Shown here one piece after another: positions 8,855 to 17,140 of a stretch of DNA of 64,000 bases (positions within the stretch are counted from its first letter, which is position 1; each line of letters opens with the position of its first letter). Below the pieces are notes generated by a model. The model made no database searches. It saw nothing but the letters and a program-made list of their open reading frames with translations, and was not told where the DNA came from. Position numbers and translations under genes: made by a program. The DNA is from Clostridia bacterium (GTDB lineage: Bacteria; Bacillota; Clostridia; Christensenellales; UMGS416): NCBI GenBank assembly GCA_016938675.1, contig JAFGUF010000027.1, forward strand, positions 186,001-250,000, given 5' to 3'.

Positions 8855-9141
8855 TATTCCACCACCTTCGGAACGGAAAAACATGTATCTACTTTTTCAG
8901 GTGCATTGGAAAGCAGTTTTTCTGTGTCAAACTGAACAGGTGTGCTGTCAGGCCTTAGTACATTTTCAATTCCCTGAATGTGCGCCGTTGGGGCTATGCC
9001 TTCTGTGTCAATCGTGTTTAAAGAATCAGCAAATTCAATAATCTGCTCCATTTCTTTTGTAAAGGCATCTAGGTCTTTTTCATCTATTTCAAGCTTTGCC
9101 AGGGACGCAATATATTTTACTTGTTCTTTGGTAACCGCCAT
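8854..9141 (-). CDS. gatC: Asp/Glu-tRNA amidotransferase subunit C
   Basis: Small subunit that clamps GatA and GatB together. The 95-residue protein shows the GatC pattern 'YIASLAKLEID' and 'MEQIIEFADSLNTIDTEGI-PTAH', and ends with 'DTCFSVPKVVE'. An AAAGGAC site lies 7 nt before ATG 9141, which rules out an upstream ATG at 9156. It is first in a C-A-B operon whose three genes overlap by one base each. Confidence 0.95.
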   Translation of the reverse strand: MAVTKEQVKYIASLAKLEIDEKDLDAFTKEMEQIIEFADSLNTIDTEGIAPTAHIQGIENVLRPDSTPVQFDTEKLLSNAPEKVDTCFSVPKVVE

Positions 9142-9239
9142 AATATGTCCTTTCATAAAAAGCGAAAATTAATGCTTATTAATTCCCATATAGTTATATT
9201 AAAATGCTAACTGTGAATCAGTGCGAGTTTATTTGGTAT

Positions 9240-9268
9240 ATTATAAACTAAACTGTTTATTAATTCAA
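9240..9268 (-). promoter_or_regulatory. Predicted promoter of gatCAB
   Basis: On the minus strand TTGAAT (9268-9263), a 17-nt spacer and TATAAT (9245-9240), about 95 nt before gatC. The rest of the 265-bp gap to panE holds no further signal I can support. Confidence 0.5.
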
Positions 9269-9406
9269 CGAAGAAATGGAAAAATGTAAATTAAGAGTTT
9301 TATAAGCCAGCACTCGTAATTTAGTCATTGAAGTTTACATTGCACCATCCCAGTGATAAAATATTGCATAAGGATTTATTAATAATTTATTTCAGGAGAA
9401 TATACA

Positions 9407-10432
9407 ATGAAAAAAGATTTAAAAATTGCAGTAATCGGCGCGGGCGCAATAGGCGGCACAACGGCGGCATTTCTGGCAGAGGCTGGCTATGACGTTGAGC
9501 TTGTATGCAAATATGATGAGATTACTCAAAAAGCCAAGGAAGGGCTGAAAATTGTAGGCGTAAAGGGCGAACATATAGTAAAAATGAATGCGGTTAAAGA
9601 GGTGGAGGAACTAACCGGAAAAAAGGACTATATATTAGTTGCAACAAAATCATATGATATGCCCGAGACCTGCAAAAGAGCATTGAAATTCGCAGAGGAT
9701 GATACGCTCTTTGTCGCCATGCAGAACGGCATCCCATTGGATGCCATGGCAAAGGTAGTAGGGAAAGACAGAACAGTTGGCTGCGTAATAGGCTATGGAA
9801 CGACCATGCTTGAATATGGAGTGCTGGATGTAACATCATTCGGAGAATACATAATAGGTATGCAGGAAAACAGCCCCAAGCTAGAAGAACTAAAAGACAT
9901 ACTAAGTGCAGCTTTCGCAGCGCGTATATCCGAGAACATATTAAGTGAGTTATACTCAAAACTCATTGTCAATGCCTGCATTTCAACCTTGGGCGTTGTT
10001 TCAGGGCTATATCTGGGAGAAATGCTGAAAATTAAGCACGTGAGAAATATATTTTTAAAAATCATGTGTGAGGCAGTGGATTTAACTAATGCGCTGAATC
10101 TGAAACTGCCGCCGTATGCGGGGAAGTTGGATTACTATAAAATGACGGATTTAAGCACTGGATTTAAAAAATTCAAGGCACACTTAACAATTCGTGTAGT
10201 CGGCATAAAGTACAGAAGGTTGAAATCATCCAGTCTGCAGTCCGTACTGCGAGGCAGAAAAACAGAAATAGATTTCTTTAACGGATATATAGCTGACAAA
10301 GCGGATGAATTGAACGTGCTGGCGCCTATGAATAGAGCTATAACGCAGATAGTAAAGGAAATCGAGGATAAGAAGCTGGAGATAAAGAAAGAGAATTTCT
10401 ATGATAGCAGGATAATTGAAGCATTAAAGTAA
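9407..10432 (+). CDS. panE: 2-dehydropantoate 2-reductase (ApbA/PanE family)
   Basis: NADPH-dependent reductase that turns ketopantoate into pantoate for pantothenate and CoA synthesis. A Rossmann motif opens the protein ('IAVIGAGAIGGTTAAFLAEAG'-type, residues 7-26). 'VATKSYD' and 'MQNGI' are the cofactor/substrate loop signatures, and the catalytic Lys region is 'YSKLIVNACISTLG'. At 341 residues it is slightly longer than typical. A clean AGGAG site precedes ATG 9407. No panB/C neighbours are seen, so it could be a related ketoacid reductase. Confidence 0.88.
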   Translation: MKKDLKIAVIGAGAIGGTTAAFLAEAGYDVELVCKYDEITQKAKEGLKIVGVKGEHIVKMNAVKEVEELTGKKDYILVATKSYDMPETCKRALKFAEDDTLFVAMQNGIPLDAMAKVVGKDRTVGCVIGYGTTMLEYGVLDVTSFGEYIIGMQENSPKLEELKDILSAAFAARISENILSELYSKLIVNACISTLGVVSGLYLGEMLKIKHVRNIFLKIMCEAVDLTNALNLKLPPYAGKLDYYKMTDLSTGFKKFKAHLTIRVVGIKYRRLKSSSLQSVLRGRKTEIDFFNGYIADKADELNVLAPMNRAITQIVKEIEDKKLEIKKENFYDSRIIEALK

Positions 10433-10445
10433 AACAAAAAATTCT

Positions 10446-10490
10446 AAAAAAAAAAGAACTCCATGGTTTTTAATCATGGAGTTTTGTTTT
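10446..10490. terminator. Bidirectional terminator, panE / RCC1 gene
   Basis: Perfect 9-bp stem AACTCCATG (10457-10465) / CATGGAGTT (10475-10483), with T-rich sequence on the right and a run of ten A on the left, so it can stop both converging genes. Confidence 0.85.
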
Positions 10491-10495
10491 ATATA

Positions 10496-12118
10496 CTAAG
10501 GCAACCTGCTGGGGGTAGGCACAATATTCATTTGATTAAGCTCATTCACCTCATATCTTCCAAGTTCTCCGGTGGATACTATTGTACCATCGGATTTTAT
10601 TCCCATGGTCAGAGAATTTCCCGTTTCAATATATATAATATCAGTCCAGGAAGATACATATAATTCTCCATTTTCGTTTTTACCTACGGCGACTACAGTT
10701 CCGTCGGATTTCAGCCCGACTGTGTGGCGAGAGCCCGCGGAAATCTGGACTATATCTGTCCAGTCATCAAATTCCAATTGGTGATAGCTGTTGTTTCCCG
10801 CACCCACTACTGTGCCGTCGCTTTTAAGACCCACTACAAATGAAGCAGCAGCAGAGACCTCAACTATATCCGTCCAGCCTTCTACTCCGTTCTGATTGAA
10901 TTTATTGTCGCCGGCAGCGACCACAGTGCCGTCAGCTTTAAGCCCGTAGGTGTTGGACCACCCTGTTGTAATGGCAATTATATCCGTCCAGTCAGATAAA
11001 AGCGCTCGATCATCCGAATCGGTTCTTCCGGCTGCAACCACTGTTCCGTCTGCTTTTAGACCAACAGTGTGGCTATATGATGCGGATATTTGAATTACAT
11101 TAGTCCAATCGTTAACAAGATATTTACCAAAGTCTTTTCCATATGCTTCAGCTCCCACTGTGCATACTACTGTACCGTCATCTTTAAGTCCCATTGTGCA
11201 CCAGTTGCCTGCAGATACTGCCACAATATCTGTCCAGTCGTCGGTGTCATCTTTGTTATATAGGCCGCTGCCTACAACTGTAACAGTGCCGTCCGGATGA
11301 AGAGCCGCCACATGGGCCGAGCCTGCAGACATATATTCATAGTTTCTTGAAGCAATTTTCTTAATGTAATCATAGGAATCTTCATATGTCCATATATTCA
11401 TGAACATATCCATTGCTGCAAAATAATTTCCGTTGTTGTATTCATCTATTGCCGAAAGATAATCGATTGTTATAAACTGATTGTCTGCATCTTTGTATCC
11501 CGAGACTTCCTTTAGCAGTATTTCAGCTTCATCGTAGTTTTTTGATTCTATCAGGCTCAATGCTTTCAGATATTTGCAATCCTGCGTTTCTGATGGAGCA
11601 GTTTCATATTCAGGGATTTCTGCAAGAATGGCTAATGCTTCATCATATCTTCCTTCGGATTTCAATGTAAGGGCTATCTGGTATTTACAGTATAATATCT
11701 GCTCCTGCGAATCTGAATAGGGAACAATGGACTCAAATAAAGAAACTGCATTGTCATACTGCATATTTGATATCTCAGCTAAAGCTTTCTTGTATATGCA
11801 CTCAGACAATAGTTCAGAAGCGTTTTCGTATTCGCCAAGAGAATAGAAAATATCTGCTGCTGCATCATAATCAGAGTAGGATAGAAGCTGCTTTCCGTAG
11901 TCCAGCTTTGACTCAAGCAGCAGCGCCTGTGAGTCTTTATAATCGCCAAGATTAGAAAATGCATTTATCGCTTCAATATAGCTGCCGCTTTCCGCTGCCT
12001 TCACAGCATTATTATATTCCTGCAAAGGGAGAAGAACCTGCGTAACAAGAAAAAACAATCCCACTGCAAAAATAACGGTTATAGCTAATATAATAATATT
12101 TTTAGTGCTTCTGTTCAT
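10496..12118 (-). CDS. Membrane-anchored TPR + RCC1-like propeller protein
   Basis: A 540-residue protein with three parts. One N-terminal membrane helix (residues ~8-30, 'IIILAITVIFAVGLFFLV') directs the rest outside the cell. Six TPR/Sel1-like helical repeats follow (~35-255), each with a 'Y-x-x-A-x-x-x-F/L' core, e.g. 'YIEAINAFSNLGDYKDS' and 'YDEALAILAEIPEY'. Then come seven RCC1-like repeats of the form 'G-x-x-x-T-x-G-L-K-x-D-G-T-V-V-x-x-G', separated by 'WTDI[VI]xI', enough for one closed seven-bladed propeller. Probably a surface binding protein; ligand unknown. Confidence 0.85.
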   Translation of the reverse strand: MNRSTKNIIILAITVIFAVGLFFLVTQVLLPLQEYNNAVKAAESGSYIEAINAFSNLGDYKDSQALLLESKLDYGKQLLSYSDYDAAADIFYSLGEYENASELLSECIYKKALAEISNMQYDNAVSLFESIVPYSDSQEQILYCKYQIALTLKSEGRYDEALAILAEIPEYETAPSETQDCKYLKALSLIESKNYDEAEILLKEVSGYKDADNQFITIDYLSAIDEYNNGNYFAAMDMFMNIWTYEDSYDYIKKIASRNYEYMSAGSAHVAALHPDGTVTVVGSGLYNKDDTDDWTDIVAVSAGNWCTMGLKDDGTVVCTVGAEAYGKDFGKYLVNDWTNVIQISASYSHTVGLKADGTVVAAGRTDSDDRALLSDWTDIIAITTGWSNTYGLKADGTVVAAGDNKFNQNGVEGWTDIVEVSAAASFVVGLKSDGTVVGAGNNSYHQLEFDDWTDIVQISAGSRHTVGLKSDGTVVAVGKNENGELYVSSWTDIIYIETGNSLTMGIKSDGTIVSTGELGRYEVNELNQMNIVPTPSRLP

Positions 12119-12225
12119 TTTATCATTTATATGTCCTTATAGTATTTTCATGGAGGATATTATATCATATATGTGTATGAATATGTAATTATTTGACGCA
12201 ACATTGTTAAATTTTAATTTTACTA

Positions 12226-12256
12226 TTGACTCTGACATGGTGGCAGATGATAAGGT
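12226..12256 (+). promoter_or_regulatory. MerR-type promoter with 19-nt spacer
   Basis: TTGACT (12226-12231) and TAAGGT (12251-12256) are 19 nt apart, the over-long spacing typical of MerR-family targets. A partial dyad CTGAC...GGCAG lies within the spacer. The regulator gene starts 40 bp downstream, which suggests autoregulation. Confidence 0.5.
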
Positions 12257-12295
12257 ATATCTATAATCCGGATTAAATAAAGGAAGGTAAGAGGT

Positions 12296-13099
12296 ATGTT
12301 CAAGATAGGTGATTTCTCACGATTATCCAGAGTATCAGTAAGGATGCTTCGCTACTATGACGAAAATGATATATTTAAGCCAGACAAAGTCGATAAGTTC
12401 ACCGGATACAGGTATTATTCCGCAAACCGTATATTTGAGCTTAACACCATAATAAAGCTTAGGGACTATGGAATGAATGTCTTGGAAATCGGCAGATACC
12501 TGAAATCCGACAGGGAAGAACAAAAGCAAATGCTGGCAGTGAAGCAGAAAGAAGCAGCTGATAATATAATTGCTGAGAAAGCCCGATACGAAGCAATATC
12601 TTTTGCCATCGAATATATCGAAAAGGAGCACAAAGAAATGGAGTTTACTGTAAATATTAAATCACTGCCGTCAATTCAAGCAATTACATTGAGGGATACT
12701 ATCCCGGCATATAATATGGAAGGCATGCTTTGGGAAAAGCTAGGAAAACATATTGGACGAAATCAGATAGCAGTCACGGAATATTGCTACGCCACATATT
12801 ATGATACAGAGCACAAAGATGAAGATGTGGATGTCGAAGTTTTGATGGAAGTTATAAATCCTGTTAAAAGTGACGGAGAATTTGTTTTCAAGGAAACAGA
12901 GAAAATCGAAAAAGCTGCCTGCGTGATGATTCCCGGTAAATATGAGAACATCACGAAAGCTTTTGAATTCCTCGGCAAATGGCTGGAAGAAACGGGAAGC
13001 GAAATAGCGGGAAGAATGAGGCAGGTGCCGATAAAGGGCCCTTGGAATGAAGAAGACCCGGAAAAATATCTTACGGAGATACAATGCCCAATAAAATAA
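12296..13099 (+). CDS. MerR-family regulator with GyrI-like effector domain
   Basis: A 267-residue BmrR-like activator. The N-terminal MerR winged helix is 'FKIGDFSRLSRVSVRMLRYYDE' with 'YRYYSANRIFELNTIIKLRDYG'. A coiled-coil dimer helix (~70-115) follows, then a C-terminal GyrI/AraC-effector-type domain ('YTVNIKSLPSIQAITLR'-like start at ~120, ending 'EIQCPIK'). GGAAGGTAAGAGG precedes the ATG. No transporter lies next to it, so its target is unclear; the 19-nt-spacer promoter directly upstream suggests it controls itself. Ligand unknown. Confidence 0.88.
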   Translation: MFKIGDFSRLSRVSVRMLRYYDENDIFKPDKVDKFTGYRYYSANRIFELNTIIKLRDYGMNVLEIGRYLKSDREEQKQMLAVKQKEAADNIIAEKARYEAISFAIEYIEKEHKEMEFTVNIKSLPSIQAITLRDTIPAYNMEGMLWEKLGKHIGRNQIAVTEYCYATYYDTEHKDEDVDVEVLMEVINPVKSDGEFVFKETEKIEKAACVMIPGKYENITKAFEFLGKWLEETGSEIAGRMRQVPIKGPWNEEDPEKYLTEIQCPIK

Positions 13100-13117
13100 A
13101 CCGGAACAAAAAATTAG

Positions 13118-13146
13118 GAGGAGCTGCGAATATGCGCTCCTCTTTC
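13118..13146 (+). terminator. Terminator of the MerR gene
   Basis: GAGGAGC (13118-13124) pairs with GCTCCTC (13136-13142), followed by TTTC. The AGGAGG in its left arm looks like a ribosome site, but no frame follows it. Confidence 0.6.
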
Positions 13147-13229
13147 TATATCTTATACTTTATTCATTGCTATAATCTGCATGATATTATATTATTAATA
13201 GAAACAAATTTTACAGGGGAATAAAATTA

Positions 13230-13640
13230 ATGGATAAATACTGCATTATTCTGATATACAACAAAGACAGAAGTAGGCTACTAATGTGCCACAGAACAAA
13301 GGAGCCCTACACAGGACTAATGAACTTTGTAGGCGGAAGGATAGAGCAGGGAGAAACCGAAGCCGAAGCAGCATACAGAGAAATGTCCGAAGAGACCGGA
13401 ATAACAAAAAAAGATATTACTCTACATTATTTAATGAGCACGAAGTATCTATTGATGGGTTTTGGCTTAGAAATATTTGCAGGAAGACTGAAATATGACG
13501 TAGAAGTATATGGAGAGGAAAATCCGCTGTGCTGGGTAAGCGCTGATGATAATTTCTTTGATACCACTCGGTATGCAGGTGACGGAAACCTCGGACACAT
13601 TCTTTTAATCGCAGAAAAAAATAAAGATACGCTTTTCTGA
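13230..13640 (+). CDS. NUDIX hydrolase
   Basis: A 136-residue NUDIX protein, the type that cleaves nucleoside diphosphate-X compounds. The NUDIX box is intact: 'GGRIEQGETEAEAAYREMSEETGI' (positions ~32-55) with the RE and EE metal ligands. It resembles MutT/8-oxo-dGTP diphosphatases, but substrate cannot be assigned from sequence. A GGGGA site precedes the ATG. It stands alone and converges on rplL across a shared terminator. Confidence 0.88.
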   Translation: MDKYCIILIYNKDRSRLLMCHRTKEPYTGLMNFVGGRIEQGETEAEAAYREMSEETGITKKDITLHYLMSTKYLLMGFGLEIFAGRLKYDVEVYGEENPLCWVSADDNFFDTTRYAGDGNLGHILLIAEKNKDTLF

Positions 13641-13667
13641 AAAAACAAAAATAAATCTATATAATAA

Positions 13668-13697
13668 AAGAGGAACTATCAATTGATAATTCCTCTT
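13668..13697. terminator. Shared terminator, NUDIX gene / rplJL
   Basis: AAGAGGAA (13668-13675) pairs with TTCCTCTT (13690-13697), and an inner ATCAATTGAT extends the hairpin. The minus-strand side is followed by TTTATTATAT, so it ends the rplJL transcript just after rplL. Confidence 0.7.
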
Positions 13698-13716
13698 AAT
13701 TATATTGAAAACTAAA

Positions 13717-14100
13717 TTATTTCAATTCAACCTTTGCGCCGGCTTCTTCAATCTTGGCTTTCATAGCTTCTGCTTCTTCCTTAGGAAGAGCTTCCTTTAC
13801 TTTGCCAGGAGCGCCGTCAACTAAGTCCTTAGCTTCCTTGAGGCCGAGACCTGTTAATTCGCGAACAACCTTGATAACCTTGATCTTTTCTGCGCCTGCG
13901 TCAACCAGAACAACATCAAATTCTGTCTTTTCTTCTTCTGCTGCTGCGGCTGCTACTGGAGCACCTGCTGCTGCAACTGCTACTGGAGCTGCTGCGCTAA
14001 CGCCGAAAACTTCTTCTAATTCCTTAACGAGTTCGCTAAGGTCCATTACGTTCATTTCTTTTATAGCTTCAATGATTTGATCTTTTGTTAATGCTGCCAT
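13717..14100 (-). CDS. rplL: 50S ribosomal protein L7/L12
   Basis: Stalk protein that recruits translation factors to the ribosome. The 127 residues show the N-terminal dimer helix ('[26 protein letters not shown]'), an Ala-rich hinge (~35-60) and the conserved C-terminal domain '[10 protein letters not shown]...[26 protein letters not shown]'. A GGAGG site precedes the ATG. It follows rplJ by 59 bp, and a terminator follows it directly, so rpoB is not co-transcribed here. Confidence 0.98.
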   Translation of the reverse strand: MAALTKDQIIEAIKEMNVMDLSELVKELEEVFGVSAAAPVAVAAAGAPVAAAAAEEEKTEFDVVLVDAGAEKIKVIKVVRELTGLGLKEAKDLVDGAPGKVKEALPKEEAEAMKAKIEEAGAKVELK

Positions 14101-14159
14101 TTTTTATTCCTCCAAAAATTTTAATTTTAATTCAATGTAATTTGTAAAGGGCCACATCT

Positions 14160-14693
14160 TTACCCTTGTTTTTGTGCTCTTACGCCGTCAAGAGCTCGTA
14201 CTAATCCTGTAGGTATGCCGTTAAGAGCAGTGACGAAGCCGCGAATTGGGCCGTTCATTACGCTTAAGAGCATTGCAACGAGAGTTTCCTTGTTCGGTAC
14301 GGAAGCTAAAGCTTCTACCTGGTCAACGCTGATAAGATTTTTTCCCAGTAAACCGCACTTAATTTCAGTCTTCTTGGTTTTCTTTATGAAGTCTTTAATT
14401 ACTTTGGGGCCAGCTGTAGGATCATCATAAGAAAAAGCAATGGCTGTTGTGCCGTGCAGATATTCTTCTAGGCCGTCTATGCCAAGATTCTGCGCAGCGC
14501 GTGTAACCATGGTGTTTTTCAGAACTTTGTACTCTACATTCAGAGCGCGGAATTGATTTCTCAGTTCACTTACTTCTTCTACATTGAGACCAATGTAGTT
14601 GACCAGAACTATGCTTTTCGCGGATTCAAGTTTTGTTTGAATGTCGTCGATTATAGCTTGCTTCTGCTGTTTGATTTTTGATAACTCTGCCAT
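14160..14693 (-). CDS. rplJ: 50S ribosomal protein L10
   Basis: Anchors L7/L12 dimers to the 23S rRNA GTPase centre. The 177-residue protein begins 'MAELSKIKQQKQAIIDDIQTKL' and contains 'VLVNYIGLNVEEVSELRNQFR' and 'YKVLKNTMVTRAA', both typical of L10. GGAGG lies 6 nt before the ATG. A long structured leader and a private promoter precede it. Free L10-(L12)4 probably represses translation through that leader, as known in other bacteria. Confidence 0.97.
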   Translation of the reverse strand: MAELSKIKQQKQAIIDDIQTKLESAKSIVLVNYIGLNVEEVSELRNQFRALNVEYKVLKNTMVTRAAQNLGIDGLEEYLHGTTAIAFSYDDPTAGPKVIKDFIKKTKKTEIKCGLLGKNLISVDQVEALASVPNKETLVAMLLSVMNGPIRGFVTALNGIPTGLVRALDGVRAQKQG

Positions 14694-14723
14694 CTAATAC
14701 CTCCTTAATTATTTTTGCAGGGC

Positions 14724-14871
14724 AAAAAATAAAACCCTACCCGCATAACTGCAGCGTAAGGATAGAAAGTTCACATAAATAATTATAAAATAATCATATG
14801 TTTCAATCTCGGCGGGCGGCGAACCTTTAAACCAATAGTACCTGCTGTCTACGACTGCTATATGCATTTGC
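14724..14871 (-). promoter_or_regulatory. L10 leader (r-protein autoregulatory RNA)
   Basis: The minus-strand leader of rplJ carries the conserved L10-leader elements AGACAGCAGG (14850-14841) and CCGCCCGCCGAGATTG (14819-14804), recognised from the family. Downstream, an imperfect stem (14762-14753 with 14743-14735, 2-nt bulge) is followed by TTTTATTTTTT (14734-14724), which looks like an attenuator terminator before the rplJ ribosome site. Confidence 0.8.
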
Positions 14872-14877
14872 TTTGTT

Positions 14878-14906
14878 ATTCTATGATAAATGAGAGTAAA
14901 TGTCAA
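14878..14906 (-). promoter_or_regulatory. Promoter of rplJ-rplL
   Basis: Minus strand: TTGACA (14906-14901), 17 nt, TAGAAT (14883-14878). A perfect -35 and good -10 give a transcript that begins with the L10 leader. Confidence 0.7.
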
Positions 14907-14962
14907 GATAATTTTAGGCTATTTAGCTTCTATTTTTGCGCTTGCTTTTCAGAGCTTTAGCA

Positions 14963-15424
14963 CTAAAGAAGAGTCTTTTCAAAGCATATTGCATCTTGCC
15001 GGCCTACATATTTTCCGTAGTTTTCTATTGTGCTGTATCCCATTGCTATGTAGAAGCCAACAGCATCGGTGTTTACCTTTCGGGTTTCTAGAATAAGTTT
15101 CTCGTATCCTTCATCAATTGCTTTGCATTCCAATGCCGTAACCAGCTTTTTCCCGATGCCGCAACCTTTGTATTTTGCATATACTCTTTTCATCTCAGCG
15201 GTTTTATTGTCTACTCTGCGGATAGCGCCGCAGCCTATTGCCTCGTCTTTATGATAAGCTAGTAAAAATACATTTCCTTTTTCACTGAATGATTCAGGAT
15301 CAAATGAATTCTTACCGCTGTTTCCTGTAATGTTTTTTAGAGATGATGAAAGCATGCGCATCATTTCTTTAGCGTCAACGGAATCAATAGTTGCTTCTTT
15401 AATTAATATCTCATCATATTTCAT
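14963..15424 (-). CDS. GNAT-family N-acetyltransferase
   Basis: A 153-residue acetyl-CoA-dependent acetyltransferase. The acetyl-CoA loop is 'RVYAKYKGCGIGKKLV' (V-x-x-x-x-R/K-G-x-G-I-G), followed by 'ILETRKVNTDAVGFYIAMGY'. Substrate cannot be told. It lies 15 bp downstream of galT on the same strand and is probably co-transcribed. The start at 15424 lacks a strong ribosome site, so coupling to galT translation is plausible. Confidence 0.82.
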   Translation of the reverse strand: MKYDEILIKEATIDSVDAKEMMRMLSSSLKNITGNSGKNSFDPESFSEKGNVFLLAYHKDEAIGCGAIRRVDNKTAEMKRVYAKYKGCGIGKKLVTALECKAIDEGYEKLILETRKVNTDAVGFYIAMGYSTIENYGKYVGRQDAICFEKTLL

Positions 15425-15439
15425 AAGATTATCGGCGAA

Positions 15440-16975
15440 TCAGGGGTTAATGAATCCGCAGCTTTCCATAAATTTTTCTGCCCCCTTACGGCCGTCTTCA
15501 GTATCCTTATATACTGCTGCGCAGTCTAAGACTTCAAGGCATATTCTGCCGATTTCCTGCTTAATAAGCTGGTCAGCAGCGCTTTCTGCAAGCGGCAGGG
15601 AATTATCTTCCTTCATTTTATTGACCCAGTGCATATGCTTTTCTAGCTCAGGGTACTCTGAAGCAGATATATTTTCCCCCTTCAGTATTCTCTTTACCAG
15701 ATCCAGCTCGTGCTTAAGCCTTCCCGGAAGAATAAACACGCCCATCACTTCAATTAACCCGATGTTTTCCTTCTTAATATGGTGAAGGTGAGGATGAGGA
15801 TGGTAAACACCCATTGGAAGTTCTTCAGTTGTTATATTGTTTCGCAATACTAAATCTATTTCATAATAGCCTCCGCGGTTTCTGGCAATCGGAGTTATTG
15901 CATTATGCATTTCTCCTTTTGTATATGCAAATATAAACCGCTTATCGTCAGTATATTCCTGCCAGCTTTCAAGCACATATTCCGCGGCATCGGCCAGAGT
16001 ATAAAGTGAAGCGCATTGCAGCCTGATGCAGGTCATTGGCCAGTTCACAAGCCCAGCCTTTACATCAGGGAAGTTTTTGATTTCATACTTTTTGTATATT
16101 GAGGCCTTGGCCATAGGCATCTCGTATCCGCCGCCCTGATAGTGGTCGTGGCTTAGTATGGAGCCGCCTACAATAGGAAGGCCCGCGTTGGAGCCCATGA
16201 AATAATGAGGAATTTCACTCGTAAATTCAAGCAGCCTTACAAAGGTATCTCTGTTTATATTCATCGGCACGTGCTCACCGCGAAGTGCTATTGTGTGCTC
16301 ATTAAAGTAAATATAAGGAGAATACTGAAAATACCATTGCTCATTATTAAGAGTAATGGGCAGTATTCTGTGGTTCTGGCGCGCAGGGTGATTTAGGTTG
16401 CCTGCATATCCCATGTTTTCTGCACATAGCAAGCAGGATGGATATCCTGTACTTTTTACATCTTTTAGTTTTGCAATTTCTTTAGGGTCTTTTTCGGGCT
16501 TGGATAGATTGATGGTTATTTCAAGAGCACCATACTTTTCGGTTTTATGCTCCCATATTATATTTTTTGCTATGCGCTCCTGGCGTATATAATTTGTAGA
16601 TTTACAAAAGGAATAATACCAGTCAGTCGCTGCTTTCTTGCTCACGGAATTCGAAATGGAATTAAATTTCTCAAGCACGAATGATGGTATGGGGGTAAGC
16701 GTATTCATAATTCTAGTATCCAGCAAATCACGTTCTGTTATGGAATCGCCTATTATACCGTGCTGCTGAGCAAAATCAAGAAGGATGTCCAGAATTTCAA
16801 AAGGCATTTCAGGAGGAGCATAGTTCTCGGAATCGAAACTTTCCGCAGGATTGCCGATACCAAGCAAATCCATCAATAGATTTCTGCAGTATATTTTGTC
16901 TATTGGCTTAATGAGTTCTTTTTTTATGCCATAACATAGAAGTTTCTCAATTGCCAGCTGGGCTTTCTGAAGCAT
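15440..16975 (-). CDS. galT: UDP-glucose--hexose-1-P uridylyltransferase, class II
   Basis: Leloir-pathway enzyme that exchanges UMP between UDP-glucose and galactose-1-phosphate. The 511-residue size and sequence fit the long Firmicutes class II GalT, not the short HIT-like enzyme. Features include 'GSILSHDHYQGG' (HxHxQ nucleophile motif) and 'GVYHPHPHLHHIKKENIGLIEVMG'. AGAGGAAAT precedes ATG 16975. No galK or galE is adjacent. A GNAT gene follows. Confidence 0.93.
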   Translation of the reverse strand: MLQKAQLAIEKLLCYGIKKELIKPIDKIYCRNLLMDLLGIGNPAESFDSENYAPPEMPFEILDILLDFAQQHGIIGDSITERDLLDTRIMNTLTPIPSFVLEKFNSISNSVSKKAATDWYYSFCKSTNYIRQERIAKNIIWEHKTEKYGALEITINLSKPEKDPKEIAKLKDVKSTGYPSCLLCAENMGYAGNLNHPARQNHRILPITLNNEQWYFQYSPYIYFNEHTIALRGEHVPMNINRDTFVRLLEFTSEIPHYFMGSNAGLPIVGGSILSHDHYQGGGYEMPMAKASIYKKYEIKNFPDVKAGLVNWPMTCIRLQCASLYTLADAAEYVLESWQEYTDDKRFIFAYTKGEMHNAITPIARNRGGYYEIDLVLRNNITTEELPMGVYHPHPHLHHIKKENIGLIEVMGVFILPGRLKHELDLVKRILKGENISASEYPELEKHMHWVNKMKEDNSLPLAESAADQLIKQEIGRICLEVLDCAAVYKDTEDGRKGAEKFMESCGFINP

Positions 16976-17140
16976 TTCTATTTCCTCTTTTCAGACTTTT
17001 TTTGAGTATTTTGATTGATTCGAATTTTATTATAACATAAAAATTTTTTAAGCACATTGTTTTGTATTGAGTTTTGGATGTTATATAACTAAATAAAGCA
17101 ATATATATATACAAAAAAAATACATTAAGAGGTGAGACAA

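Noticed and set aside
14703-14906. A 65-aa minus-strand frame upstream of rplJ
   Set aside because: It lies inside the L10 leader, between a consensus promoter and the rplJ ribosome site; the RNA elements explain the region.
15330-15785. Plus-strand 151-aa frame across the GNAT/galT junction
   Set aside because: It spans two real genes on the opposite strand and is Ser-rich, typical of antisense frames.
17132-17140. GTG 17132 as the start of the first DUF6512-like gene
   Set aside because: GTG overlaps the AAGAGGTGAG ribosome site that serves ATG 17141, and the ATG start gives the same length as the paralogue.
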